The notes under the pieces are model-generated. The model made no database searches and was not told where the DNA came from. It saw only the letters and a program-made list of their open reading frames with translations. From assembly GCF_001721295.1 (NCBI RefSeq), contig NZ_MDDS01000003.1, positions 62,001 to 126,000 on the forward strand: 64,000 bases of DNA, given 5' to 3'. Below are positions 15,068-22,653 of this stretch, in pieces. The first letter of the stretch is position 1, and each line of letters opens with the position of its first letter. The DNA comes from Sphingomonas turrisvirgatae. GTDB lineage: Bacteria > Pseudomonadota > Alphaproteobacteria > Sphingomonadales > Sphingomonadaceae. The position numbers were made by a program, and so were the translations under genes.

Positions 15068-17041
15068 ATGTCCCGACACGTCGCCGTCATGCTCTACCGC
15101 TGGTTCACCTGCCTCGCCGCGACCCTGCTGCTCTCAGGTGCGTGGGCGGCGTCTGCGAGCGCCCAGTCGCGCGACGCGGACGTGCAGACCACCTGGCGGC
15201 TGCTCGACTATGTGGCGGTCGACTATCCCGAGGCCGTCTCGGGCGGGCAGGTCAGGAACGCCGCTGAATACGCCGAGATGGGAGATTTCGCGGCGCAGAT
15301 CGAGGCGCGGGTCGCCGGCCTGCCACCAACTGCCACCAAGCCCGACCTGGTCCGTCGCTCGCAGGCGCTGAGACGCACGATCGCTGGCAAGGCGCCAGCC
15401 GACGCGGTCGCAGTCCAGGCCAAGGGTCTCGGGCAGGCGTTGCTCGCCGCATACCCGGTCCCGCTGGCACCGGCCACGCCGCCGGATGTCACGCGGGGGC
15501 GGACACTCTATGCGCAGAACTGCGCGTCTTGCCACGGCGCAACGGGAGACGGACGCGGACCGCAGGCCCCCCGCCTCGATCCACCGCCGATCGCGTTCAC
15601 AGACAAAGGCCGTGCCGACCAGCGCAGCCTCTTCGGCCTCTACCAGGTGATCTCCCAAGGCCTTGAGGGCACCGCCATGCCGAGCTTCGCCGGCCTGCCG
15701 GAGGCCGACCGCTGGGCGCTCGCGTTCGAGGCGGGCGGCTTCGCCTACCCCGATGCGCTCGCACGCGAAGGCGAACGGCTCTGGCGCAGTGATGCCTCGA
15801 TCCGCGCGCGGCTGCCGAATCTCGCCGCCCTCGTCGGCATCACGCCCGCCGCCCTGTCGACCGAGCTCGGGCCGGAGAAGGCAGCGGCCGTCACGGCGTT
15901 CCTGCGCCGGCACCCCGACGCCGTGACGAGCCGCCCGGACGGCTCACTGGCGCTCACCCGGGAACGCCTGGACGCCAGCCTGGCCGCATACCGCCGAGGC
16001 GACCGCAGGGCGGCCGCCGACCTGGCGCTCTCAGCCTATCTCGACGGGTTCGAACCGGTGGAGCCTGTCCTCGCCGCACGCGACGCGGCCCTGATGGCGC
16101 GCATCGAGACGGCGATGGGACGCCTGCGCGCTGCGATCGGCACCGGCAGGCCGGTCGCCGAAGTGGAAGCGGCCAACCACGAGCTCGCCTCGCTGTTCGG
16201 CGAGGCCGAGGACGCACTCGCGCCCGAGCGCGCCAGCAGCGCGTCGAGCTTCCTCGGCGCCTTCGGCGTCCTGCTGCGCGAGGGGCTTGAGGCGCTGCTG
16301 ATCGTCGTGGCCATGATCGCGTTCCTGCGCAAGACGGACCGGCAGTCGGTCCTGCCGCTCGTCCACGCCGGGTGGATGACCGCGCTCGCCGCGGGCGTCG
16401 CGACCTGGTTCGTCGCCACCCACCTCATCAGCGTGAGCGGCGCGTCGCGCGAGCTGACCGAGGGCTTCGGCTCGCTGTTCGCCGCCGTCATCCTGCTGAT
16501 GGTCGGCATCTGGATGCACGGAAAGAGCAGCGCCGAGGCATGGCAGCGCTACGTGCGGGAGCGGGTCACCGCCGCACTGACCAGGCGTTCCGGCTGGTTC
16601 CTGTTCCTGCTGGCGTTCGTTGTCGTCTACCGTGAGGTGTTCGAGACCATCCTGTTCTACGCCGCACTCTGGGCCGAGGGGAACGGCGGCGCGATGCTCG
16701 CGGGCGCCGGGACCGCCATCGCGCTCCTGGCGGTCATCGCATGGGTGATGCTCCGCTTCAGCGCCCGGCTGCCGATCTCGCGCTTCTTCGGGTGGAGCTC
16801 GGCGCTAATCGCGGTGCTCGCGGTGGTGCTCGCCGGCAAGGGCATCTCAGGCCTGCAGGAGGCGGGCATCATCGGTGTCGCGCCCATAGAGAACGTCCCG
16901 CGCATCGAGATGCTGGGACTGTATCCGACCGTCGAGACGCTCGGGGCGCAGGTGTGCGCAGTGCTCGCACTGGTCTGGGGCTTCCGGCGGAGCGGCCGCG
17001 CCCGGCCGGCAGCCTCAGAGCGGGCGCTACCAGCCGAATAG
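15068..17041 (+). CDS. Cytochrome c-FTR1 family metal permease (PbrT-like)
   Basis: 657 residues with a signal peptide (to about 32). Residues about 135-235 are a c-type cytochrome domain with NCASCHG haem site and a distal Met in TAMPSFAGL. The rest is an FTR1 iron-permease domain of about seven membrane segments, with REGLEALLIVVAM and REVFETILFY carrying the RExxE metal-binding motifs. Proteins of this fusion type include PbrT of Cupriavidus lead-resistance systems and periplasmic high-affinity iron uptake permeases. The MerR-type promoter in front links it to divalent heavy-metal response, favouring the PbrT interpretation. No Pb P-type ATPase is seen nearby. Confidence 0.8.
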   Translation: MSRHVAVMLYRWFTCLAATLLLSGAWAASASAQSRDADVQTTWRLLDYVAVDYPEAVSGGQVRNAAEYAEMGDFAAQIEARVAGLPPTATKPDLVRRSQALRRTIAGKAPADAVAVQAKGLGQALLAAYPVPLAPATPPDVTRGRTLYAQNCASCHGATGDGRGPQAPRLDPPPIAFTDKGRADQRSLFGLYQVISQGLEGTAMPSFAGLPEADRWALAFEAGGFAYPDALAREGERLWRSDASIRARLPNLAALVGITPAALSTELGPEKAAAVTAFLRRHPDAVTSRPDGSLALTRERLDASLAAYRRGDRRAAADLALSAYLDGFEPVEPVLAARDAALMARIETAMGRLRAAIGTGRPVAEVEAANHELASLFGEAEDALAPERASSASSFLGAFGVLLREGLEALLIVVAMIAFLRKTDRQSVLPLVHAGWMTALAAGVATWFVATHLISVSGASRELTEGFGSLFAAVILLMVGIWMHGKSSAEAWQRYVRERVTAALTRRSGWFLFLLAFVVVYREVFETILFYAALWAEGNGGAMLAGAGTAIALLAVIAWVMLRFSARLPISRFFGWSSALIAVLAVVLAGKGISGLQEAGIIGVAPIENVPRIEMLGLYPTVETLGAQVCAVLALVWGFRRSGRARPAASERALPAE

Positions 17042-17569
17042 CCGCACAGTGGCGAGGACGCCCGCAGCGCCCAGGCAGGCGAGCGACGGCAGCACGGTCA
17101 TCGCCATGCCCAGCGCCCGCGCTCCCGCTCCCCCTGCATAGCGGCGGTAGAACAGCACGCGCCCCACGGCGAACAGCAGGCCGGACGCGGGAAGAAGGGC
17201 GAGCACGGCACCGTCCGCGACCGAAGCGAGGACCAGCTGGCACCAGACGCCGACGAAGGCCTGCTCGATCGTGTTCTGGAGGAACGCGGCCTTGACCGCG
17301 AGGACGGGACTGGGCGGCCCCGCCGCCGCCCCGCCGATGTCGGCCGCGGACTCGTAGCGTCCCTTCGACACCAGCCGGATCGCCACGACCAAGCAGAGCA
17401 GGTGCGGGACGCCCGCCTGGACCCCGAACGCCAGCCGCTCTGCAAGCCCGCCGGGCATCGGGATCAGCTGCGGCAGGAAGACGACCGAGGCTGCGCATAC
17501 CGCCGACGTCAACAGGAACGCCGTCGCGGCACCCCGCCTGACGAGCCGCTGCTCGGCCGCGATGTCCAT
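17027..17569 (-). CDS. MAPEG-family membrane protein
   Basis: 180 residues from ATG 17569 with GGGAGGA upstream. Four likely membrane helices. The central LAVKAAFLQNTIEQAFVGVWCQLVLA and YRRYAGGAGARALGMAMTVLPSL resemble MAPEG (membrane-associated eicosanoid/glutathione metabolism) proteins, where an N-E-R-type site binds glutathione. The bacterial role is unknown; location at the end of a CDF/methyltransferase operon suggests thiol- or metal-stress function. Convergent with, and overlapping by 15 bp, the permease gene on the other strand. Confidence 0.65.
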   Translation of the reverse strand: MDIAAEQRLVRRGAATAFLLTSAVCAASVVFLPQLIPMPGGLAERLAFGVQAGVPHLLCLVVAIRLVSKGRYESAADIGGAAAGPPSPVLAVKAAFLQNTIEQAFVGVWCQLVLASVADGAVLALLPASGLLFAVGRVLFYRRYAGGAGARALGMAMTVLPSLACLGAAGVLATVRLFGW

Positions 17570-17585
17570 GACCGTTCCTCCCACG

Positions 17586-18227
17586 TCAGCCGGGTCGCAG
17601 ACCCTCCAGCAGAGTGATGCTGCCCGTGATCGTATGGATGCGGTCGACCTCGCGCACCTTCTCGAAGCCCGCCTCGCGGATCAGGTCCGGAAGGATGCCG
17701 TCCGCATTCGGCTGCGTGTCCTCCACCCCGTCGAGCCGCTGGATGGTGAGCCGGAACAACAGGCGCATCAGCCCGCGCTGCCGCCCATAGTCAGCGATCA
17801 GCACCCTGCCGCCAGGACGGAGCGCCGCATAGATGGCGGCCATGCCGGCGCGCTTCTCGACCAGAGGCATCTGGTGGAAGACGAGGCTCGACACGACCGC
17901 GTCCGCGGGGCCCGTCACGTCGCGCGCGAACCCCTTGCGCCATTCGATCTCAACGCCGGCATCGGCGGCCTTACGCCGAGCGATGGCGAGCGCCTCGTCG
18001 TCCGGATCGATCCCGATCACGGTGGAGGCGGGTGCAGCCGACTTCAGCATCACGACGAAGCTGCCCGTGCCGCACCCCACGTCGGCGATCGTCTCGCCGG
18101 GTGCCGGCTCGAGCGCCGCCAACATCGCCTGACGCCAGCGCATCTCGCGCGTCCAGCGACGGATCGCCCGGTCGTAGTCGGCCGTGTCGCCGGTGCCGAG
18201 CGGGGGCGTGTAGGTCTGCGCAGTCAC
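17586..18227 (-). CDS. Class I SAM-dependent methyltransferase
   Basis: 213 residues from GTG 18227, overlapping the CDF stop (GTGA). SAM-binding motif I IADVGCGTGSFVVML (about 47-61), motif II VIGIDPDDEAL, and post-motif ADAVVSSLVFHQMPLVEK and LRPGGRVLIADYG. Substrate unknown; methyltransferases in metal-resistance operons sometimes act on metalloids or thiols. It belongs to a three-gene leftward operon (CDF, methyltransferase, MAPEG) behind operator 2. Confidence 0.8.
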   Translation of the reverse strand: MTAQTYTPPLGTGDTADYDRAIRRWTREMRWRQAMLAALEPAPGETIADVGCGTGSFVVMLKSAAPASTVIGIDPDDEALAIARRKAADAGVEIEWRKGFARDVTGPADAVVSSLVFHQMPLVEKRAGMAAIYAALRPGGRVLIADYGRQRGLMRLLFRLTIQRLDGVEDTQPNADGILPDLIREAGFEKVREVDRIHTITGSITLLEGLRPG

Positions 18228-18859
18228 CTCCGGCCTCTCGGCTTACGCTCGGCCATCTCGCGCCGTGCGTCGCGGATGATGTCATACGCGGAGTGGAGGA
18301 AGATCACCGCGATGACGCCCGCCACCACCAGGTCCGGCCAGGCGCTGCCGGTCCACGCGACCAGCGCCGCGGCGGCGATCACCGCCACGTTCGCCAGCGC
18401 GTCGTTGCGCGAGAACAGCCAGATGGCGCGTGCGTTCGCGTCGCCGCTCCCGCGGAACCGCGCCAGCACCAGCGCGGCCGCTACGTTCACGACCAGGGCG
18501 ACGACCCCGATGCCGCCCATCAGGTCGGCCTCGGGCGGGACGGCGTTGAACGCGCGCCAGATCGCCGACACGAGGACGCCGGCCCCGAGGACGCCGAGGA
18601 AGACGCCCTGCACGAGGGCGGTGCGGCTGCGGGCGGCCGCCGACCACGCGAGCGCCAGCAGTCCGACCAGCGTGATCGAGCCGTCGCCGAGGAAGTCGAG
18701 CGAGTCGGCCTTCAGCGCCTGCGATCCGGCGACGAAGCCGCCGACCAGCTCGCACGCGCCGAAGCCAAGGTTCAGCACGACGACGATCCACAAGGCGCGT
18801 CGATAGGCGGGGTCCACACCGGCCCGGGCCGTGTCGGCCTCGCATCCGCAGTCGCTCAT
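18224..18859 (-). CDS. Short CDF-type cation transporter
   Basis: 211 residues from ATG 18859, GGAGGCT upstream. Six membrane helices of the cation-diffusion-facilitator fold: SQALKADSLDFLGDGSITLVGLLAL (TM2, with the DxxxD metal site in place of the usual HxxxD) and SRNDALANVAVIAAAALVAW (TM5). The cytoplasmic C-terminal dimer domain of normal CDF proteins is missing. The N-terminus MSDCGCEAD may bind metal. Probably exports a divalent ion such as Pb, Zn or Cd. Its promoter is MerR-type operator 2, controlled by the adjacent MerR-like gene. Confidence 0.8.
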   Translation of the reverse strand: MSDCGCEADTARAGVDPAYRRALWIVVVLNLGFGACELVGGFVAGSQALKADSLDFLGDGSITLVGLLALAWSAAARSRTALVQGVFLGVLGAGVLVSAIWRAFNAVPPEADLMGGIGVVALVVNVAAALVLARFRGSGDANARAIWLFSRNDALANVAVIAAAALVAWTGSAWPDLVVAGVIAVIFLHSAYDIIRDARREMAERKPRGRR

Positions 18860-18887
18860 CGTCAGCCTCCAAAAGCGAGTCGCGACC

Positions 18888-18918
18888 CATGTGCACCCTG
18901 TAGCCGCTACAGGGTCAA
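18888..18918 (-). promoter_or_regulatory. MerR-type promoter/operator 2
   Basis: On the minus strand: TTGACC (18918-18913), a 19-bp spacer with the nearly perfect dyad ACCCTGTAGC/GCTACAGGGT, then CACATG in the -10 position. Reads toward the CDF-methyltransferase-MAPEG operon. Same arms as operators 1 and 3, so one regulator likely controls all three. Confidence 0.78.
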
Positions 18919-18928
18919 CCCGCCCGGA

Positions 18929-19318
18929 TCACGAAGGCCCCAGCGCCTCGATAATGCGGCATTCGGATATCGCTCCCTGGCCGCACTGGTCGATCATCCC
19001 GCTCAGCTCCTTCCGCAACGAACGCAGGTCGGCGATCTTCTGGTCGACCTGCGCCAGATGCTCGCGGGCGACAACGTCCACCGCCTTGCACGACCTGTCC
19101 CGATCGTCGGCCAGCGAGAGCAGCTCCCGCACCTGGTCGAGGGTGAAACCGAGGTCGCGCGCCCTACGCACGAAGGAAAGGCGGGCGAGCTGGTCTGGCC
19201 CATAGTCGCGGTAGTTGCCGTCGGTTCGGGCGGGCTCCGGCAGCAGCCCGATCCGCTCGTAGAAGCGGATGGTCTCCACCTTCGTGGCGGTGGCCCGCGC
19301 GAGCTCGCCGATCTTCAC
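18929..19318 (-). CDS. MerR-family regulator, CadR/PbrR-like
   Basis: 129 residues. N-terminal winged HTH MKIGELARATATKVETIRFYERIGLLPEPARTDGNYRDYG and FVRRARDLGFTLDQVRELLSLAD. Metal-site cysteines at 77, 112 and 120 lie at almost the same spots as those of CadR (77, 112, 119), the Cd/Zn/Pb sensor group. The gene is between operators 2 and 3, transcribed leftward into the CDF operon region, and is the best candidate to control all three MerR-type promoters. Mechanism: metal binding untwists the 19-bp spacer so RNA polymerase can start. Confidence 0.88.
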   Translation of the reverse strand: MKIGELARATATKVETIRFYERIGLLPEPARTDGNYRDYGPDQLARLSFVRRARDLGFTLDQVRELLSLADDRDRSCKAVDVVAREHLAQVDQKIADLRSLRKELSGMIDQCGQGAISECRIIEALGPS

Positions 19319-19330
19319 CCGAACTTCCCC

Positions 19331-19361
19331 TTGACCCTGCAGCAGCTACAGGGTGCATCTA
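19331..19361 (+). promoter_or_regulatory. MerR-type promoter/operator 3
   Basis: TTGACC at 19331-19336, 19-bp spacer with the dyad ACCCTGCAGC/GCTACAGGGT, then CATCTA at 19356-19361. Sits between the divergent MerR-like gene and DUF3703-czcCBA-czcD, which it probably drives. An ATG inside this element (19353) cannot be a sensible start. Confidence 0.75.
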
Positions 19362-19445
19362 CCCCTCCACGTCGAGTCGCACGAGGTGGAAAATGGCTTG
19401 CAGCAGCATTATTTCGGGCAGGCGGCCTTCCTCGGCGAGGACCGC

Positions 19446-19811
19446 ATGAAGCCTTCGCACCCATCATCATCGATCCCCCACCTGGTCGATGCCGAACTGG
19501 CGCGCCACCGCGCCGCAGCCCGCGTCGGGGACGTTGGCGGCGCATGGTGGGCGCTCGAGCGTGCCCACATCCTGTCACAGCCCAGGCTGCCGCTGCACCT
19601 ACGCGTGCACTGGAGCATGCTCATTTACGCGCTTCGTCTGCATGATCTGCGCGAAGTTGCCGGCCAAGTGGCGCGTCTCGCCCTCGCACCCCTCGCTGCG
19701 ATGACGGGGCGCGTCCCCGTCGGCAACACAGGGCGGTCGAACGTGAGCGCCTTCCGCCCCATGCCGATCCCGGACGATCTCCGCTCGGTTATGGACGGCG
19801 GCCCCAGGTAA
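19446..19811 (+). CDS. DUF3703 family protein
   Basis: 121 residues from ATG 19446 (GAGGA upstream); a longer frame back to 19353 would begin inside the promoter. Matches DUF3703: LARHRAAARVGDVGGAWWALERAHILSQPRLPLHLRVHWSMLIYALRLHDLREVAGQVARL, then GNTGRSNVSAFRPMPIPDDL. Conserved His-rich helix suggests metal binding. These proteins commonly sit in MerR/czc-type clusters, with unknown function. First gene of the czc operon; stop overlaps the next start (TAATG). Confidence 0.75.
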   Translation: MKPSHPSSSIPHLVDAELARHRAAARVGDVGGAWWALERAHILSQPRLPLHLRVHWSMLIYALRLHDLREVAGQVARLALAPLAAMTGRVPVGNTGRSNVSAFRPMPIPDDLRSVMDGGPR

Positions 19812-20188
19812 TGCGCCCGTCGCTGACACGCGGCGAGGCCCGTGCTACGAACCGCCCGATGGCCCGGCTGTTCAGCCTGTTCGCGATGCTCGCACTCTCA
19901 CTGTCGCTGACGGTGGGATCGGTCGCGCACGCGCAATCCTCCATCGCTTGCGCCGAGATCGCCCAGGCCGTCGACGGCGATGCGGACGCGAGTGGCGACC
20001 AGATGCCCGGCGGCTGCAAGAAGGGCTGCCTCCACCACGCGAGCTGCCACGGGCACCACGTCATGGTGACGTCCGGCGACACCGCCGGCAGGTCGACGGC
20101 CATCGCCGAGGCGCAGCCCTTCCCCCGGTCCGAGGCGGCACTCGCGGGCGCATCGACGGACCCGGCGCTCCGCCCTCCGCAGGCCTGA
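19811..20188 (+). CDS. Small periplasmic Cys/His-rich protein
   Basis: 125 residues from ATG 19811, coupled to DUF3703 by TAATG; ATG 19859 is an alternative and gives a cleaner signal peptide (MARLFSLFAMLALSLSLTVGSVAHA). The mature part holds CKKGCLHHASCHGHHVM, four cysteines/histidine clusters likely to bind divalent metal in the periplasm. No family recognised; position in front of czcCBA recalls small periplasmic metal chaperones such as CzcE or CzcI. Confidence 0.6.
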   Translation: MRPSLTRGEARATNRPMARLFSLFAMLALSLSLTVGSVAHAQSSIACAEIAQAVDGDADASGDQMPGGCKKGCLHHASCHGHHVMVTSGDTAGRSTAIAEAQPFPRSEAALAGASTDPALRPPQA

Positions 20189-20236
20189 CGCGAACCGGCT
20201 CACACCGGACCTTTCGAGCGTCAGGAGAAGTGGAAA

Positions 20237-21502
20237 ATGCATCGAATGCTCGCGGCCGCCCTGGCCGCAACCGTCTGCGCATCATCGACGCAGGCGCAGA
20301 CCGGCCCCACGGCGGCCGTGCAGGACGGGCTCACGCTCGATCAGGCACTCGAACTCGCCGAAGCGAACGCTCCGGGCGTCGGCGCGGCCGATGCGGGCGT
20401 CCGGGCCGCCGAGGCGCAGCGCCGCGTCGCCGGACTGCGCCCCAACCCGTCGGTCAACGTCGAGGTGGAGAACGTCGTAGGAACGGGCGAATACAGCGGC
20501 ATCCGCGGCGCCGAGACCACGGTCGGCATGTCGCTGCCCATCGAGTTTGGCGGCAAGCGCTCGGCGCGGATCGCCGTGGCAGACACGCAGACTGCCCGGG
20601 CGCGGCTGGCGGTGGTGGCGGCCCGTGCCGACCTTCGGCTTCGCGTGACCCAGCTCTACAACGAGGCGGTGGCTTCCGAACGCCGGCTGCTGATCGCGCG
20701 GGATCAGCTAGGCATCGCCACGGAGGGACTGAGAGCGGCGAACGTGCGCGTGCGCGCGGGCCGGGCATCGCCGCTGGAGGAGCAGCGGGCCGACGTCGCC
20801 CGCATCAACGCGACCACAGGACTGTCGCAGGCCGAACGGGCCACCGTGCTCGCACGCGCCAACCTCGCCCGCCTGATCGGACGAGACCCCGGCGCGTTTG
20901 ACCTCGCCTGGCTGGACAGGGTCGGTGCCGGTGCCGGTCCACGCCTGGCGGCGAACGCCGAGGGCACGCTTGCGCTCGCCGCAGCCGAGGCCGAGGTCGC
21001 CACCGCAAATGCACAGGTGCGGCTCGCCCGCAGCCAGCGCGTTCCAGACCTGACGCTGAGCGCCGGGGCTCGTCGGCTTGAGGCCACTAACGACGTCGCG
21101 GCGGTCTTCGGCGTCAGCCTGCCGATCCCACTGTTCAACAACGGCCGCGCCAGCATCGACGCCGCCCGAGCCCAGAGCGACCAGGCCGTGGCGCTGCGGC
21201 GCGTCGCGCTGCTGGACGCGCAGCAGGCGATCGCCACGGCGGAGACCGACCTAGCCAACGCGGAGGCGAACGCGCGCGCGGCGAACGGACCGGCGCTCGC
21301 CGCGGCTCAGGAGGCCGCCCGCGTCGCCCGCATCGGCTACCGCGAGGGCAAGTTCGGCCAGCTGGACCTGCTCGAGGCCGAACGCACGCTCGCCCAGACC
21401 CGCTCGGCCGCCATCGACGCGCTCGCCGCCTATCACGACGCCAAGGCACGCCTGGAGCGACTCACCGCCCGCGCGCCCGCCAACACGGAAGCCCAGCCAT
21501 GA
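20237..21502 (+). CDS. czcC: CzcC-like outer membrane efflux protein
   Basis: 421 residues with a signal peptide (to about 21) and AGGAG upstream. TolC-type outer-membrane factor: two repeats of long helices, with LTLDQALELAEANAPGVGAADAGVRAAEAQRRVAGLRPNPSVNVEVEN and SLPIPLFNNGRASIDAARAQSDQAV. Forms the outer channel of the heavy-metal RND pump with the next two genes; ATGA overlap with czcB. Confidence 0.88.
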   Translation: MHRMLAAALAATVCASSTQAQTGPTAAVQDGLTLDQALELAEANAPGVGAADAGVRAAEAQRRVAGLRPNPSVNVEVENVVGTGEYSGIRGAETTVGMSLPIEFGGKRSARIAVADTQTARARLAVVAARADLRLRVTQLYNEAVASERRLLIARDQLGIATEGLRAANVRVRAGRASPLEEQRADVARINATTGLSQAERATVLARANLARLIGRDPGAFDLAWLDRVGAGAGPRLAANAEGTLALAAAEAEVATANAQVRLARSQRVPDLTLSAGARRLEATNDVAAVFGVSLPIPLFNNGRASIDAARAQSDQAVALRRVALLDAQQAIATAETDLANAEANARAANGPALAAAQEAARVARIGYREGKFGQLDLLEAERTLAQTRSAAIDALAAYHDAKARLERLTARAPANTEAQP

Positions 21503-22650
21503 AGAAGACCATACTGCGGGCGCTCGTCCCCGCGACCTTCGCACTGACGCTCGCCGGCTGTGGCGGCGGCGCCGAAGCGCCTGCCGAGAACGCCGCCAAC
21601 GAGCACGCGTCCGAGGAAGGCCACGCCGAGGAAGGCGTGGTCACGCTCACTCAGCAGCAGATCACCGAAGCAGGCATAGAGGTCGTCCGGCCTACGATCG
21701 GCGGCGTCGCGGGCGCCATCGAGGTGAGCGCCACCATCGAGGGCGATCCCCAGGGCGTGCAGGTCGCGTCCGCCGCGATCGCCGGGCGGCTCGTGTCGCT
21801 GACCAGGAACCTCGGTCAGCCGGTAGGACGCGGCGACGTGCTCGCCGTGATCGAGAGCCGCGAGGCGGCGTCGCTGAAGGGCGAGATCGAGGCGGCGCGC
21901 GCCCGCGCGGCGCTGGCACAGTCCAACCTCCGCCGCGAGCAGCGCCTGTTCGCCGAGCGCGTCTCGCCCGAGCAGGACCTGATCGCCGCCCGCACCGCCG
22001 CGACCGAGGCCAACATCGCCCTGCGGCTCGCGCAGCAGCAGCTCGCCGCGACCGGCGGCGGCGGCGGGGCGCTCAACCGCGTCACCGTGCGCTCGCCCAT
22101 CTCCGGGCAGGTCATCGCCCGGTCCGCGACCCTTGGCCAGACGGTCGCCGCCGACGCGGAGCTGTTCCGCATCGCCAACCTCTCGAAGGTCTCGGTCGCT
22201 ATGTCGCTGCTTCCGGCCGACGCCGGACGCGTGCAGCCTGGCGCCCAGGTCGAGGTCGCGGGCCCGGGGCGCCGGCAGGCGGCACGGGTCACGTTCGTGT
22301 CGCCGGTCCTCGACGAGACCACCCGGCTGGTGCCGGTCATCGCGACCCTCGACAACGGCGGCAACACCTGGCGCGTGGGCGAGACCGTCAACGCGTCGAT
22401 CATCGTGCCGGCAGGCGGCGACCGCACCGTCGCGGTGCCGTCGGCGGCCGTCCAGATGATCGAGGACAAGCCGCACGTCTTCGTGCGCACCGCGACGGGC
22501 TTCAAGGCCGTGCCGGTGACGCTGGGCCGGCGCAACGGCGGCCAAGTCGTCGTCACGGCCGGTCTCAACGGTGGCGAACGCATCGCGTCCACCAACTCCT
22601 TCACCCTCAAGGCCGAGCTCGGAAAGGGCGAAGCCGAGCACGAGGACTGA
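21499..22650 (+). CDS. czcB: CzcB-like periplasmic adaptor (membrane fusion protein)
   Basis: 383 residues. Lipoprotein-type signal MKKTILRALVPATFALTLAGC. N-terminal His/Glu-rich stretch (NEHASEEGHAEEG) of a kind thought to bind metal in HME adaptors, a barrel-sandwich and alpha-hairpin (about 90-190), and a C-terminal beta-barrel domain. Links CzcA in the inner membrane with CzcC in the outer membrane. Coupled to czcC by ATGA; czcA follows three bases later. Confidence 0.88.
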   Translation: MKKTILRALVPATFALTLAGCGGGAEAPAENAANEHASEEGHAEEGVVTLTQQQITEAGIEVVRPTIGGVAGAIEVSATIEGDPQGVQVASAAIAGRLVSLTRNLGQPVGRGDVLAVIESREAASLKGEIEAARARAALAQSNLRREQRLFAERVSPEQDLIAARTAATEANIALRLAQQQLAATGGGGGALNRVTVRSPISGQVIARSATLGQTVAADAELFRIANLSKVSVAMSLLPADAGRVQPGAQVEVAGPGRRQAARVTFVSPVLDETTRLVPVIATLDNGGNTWRVGETVNASIIVPAGGDRTVAVPSAAVQMIEDKPHVFVRTATGFKAVPVTLGRRNGGQVVVTAGLNGGERIASTNSFTLKAELGKGEAEHED

Positions 22651-22653
22651 CCC

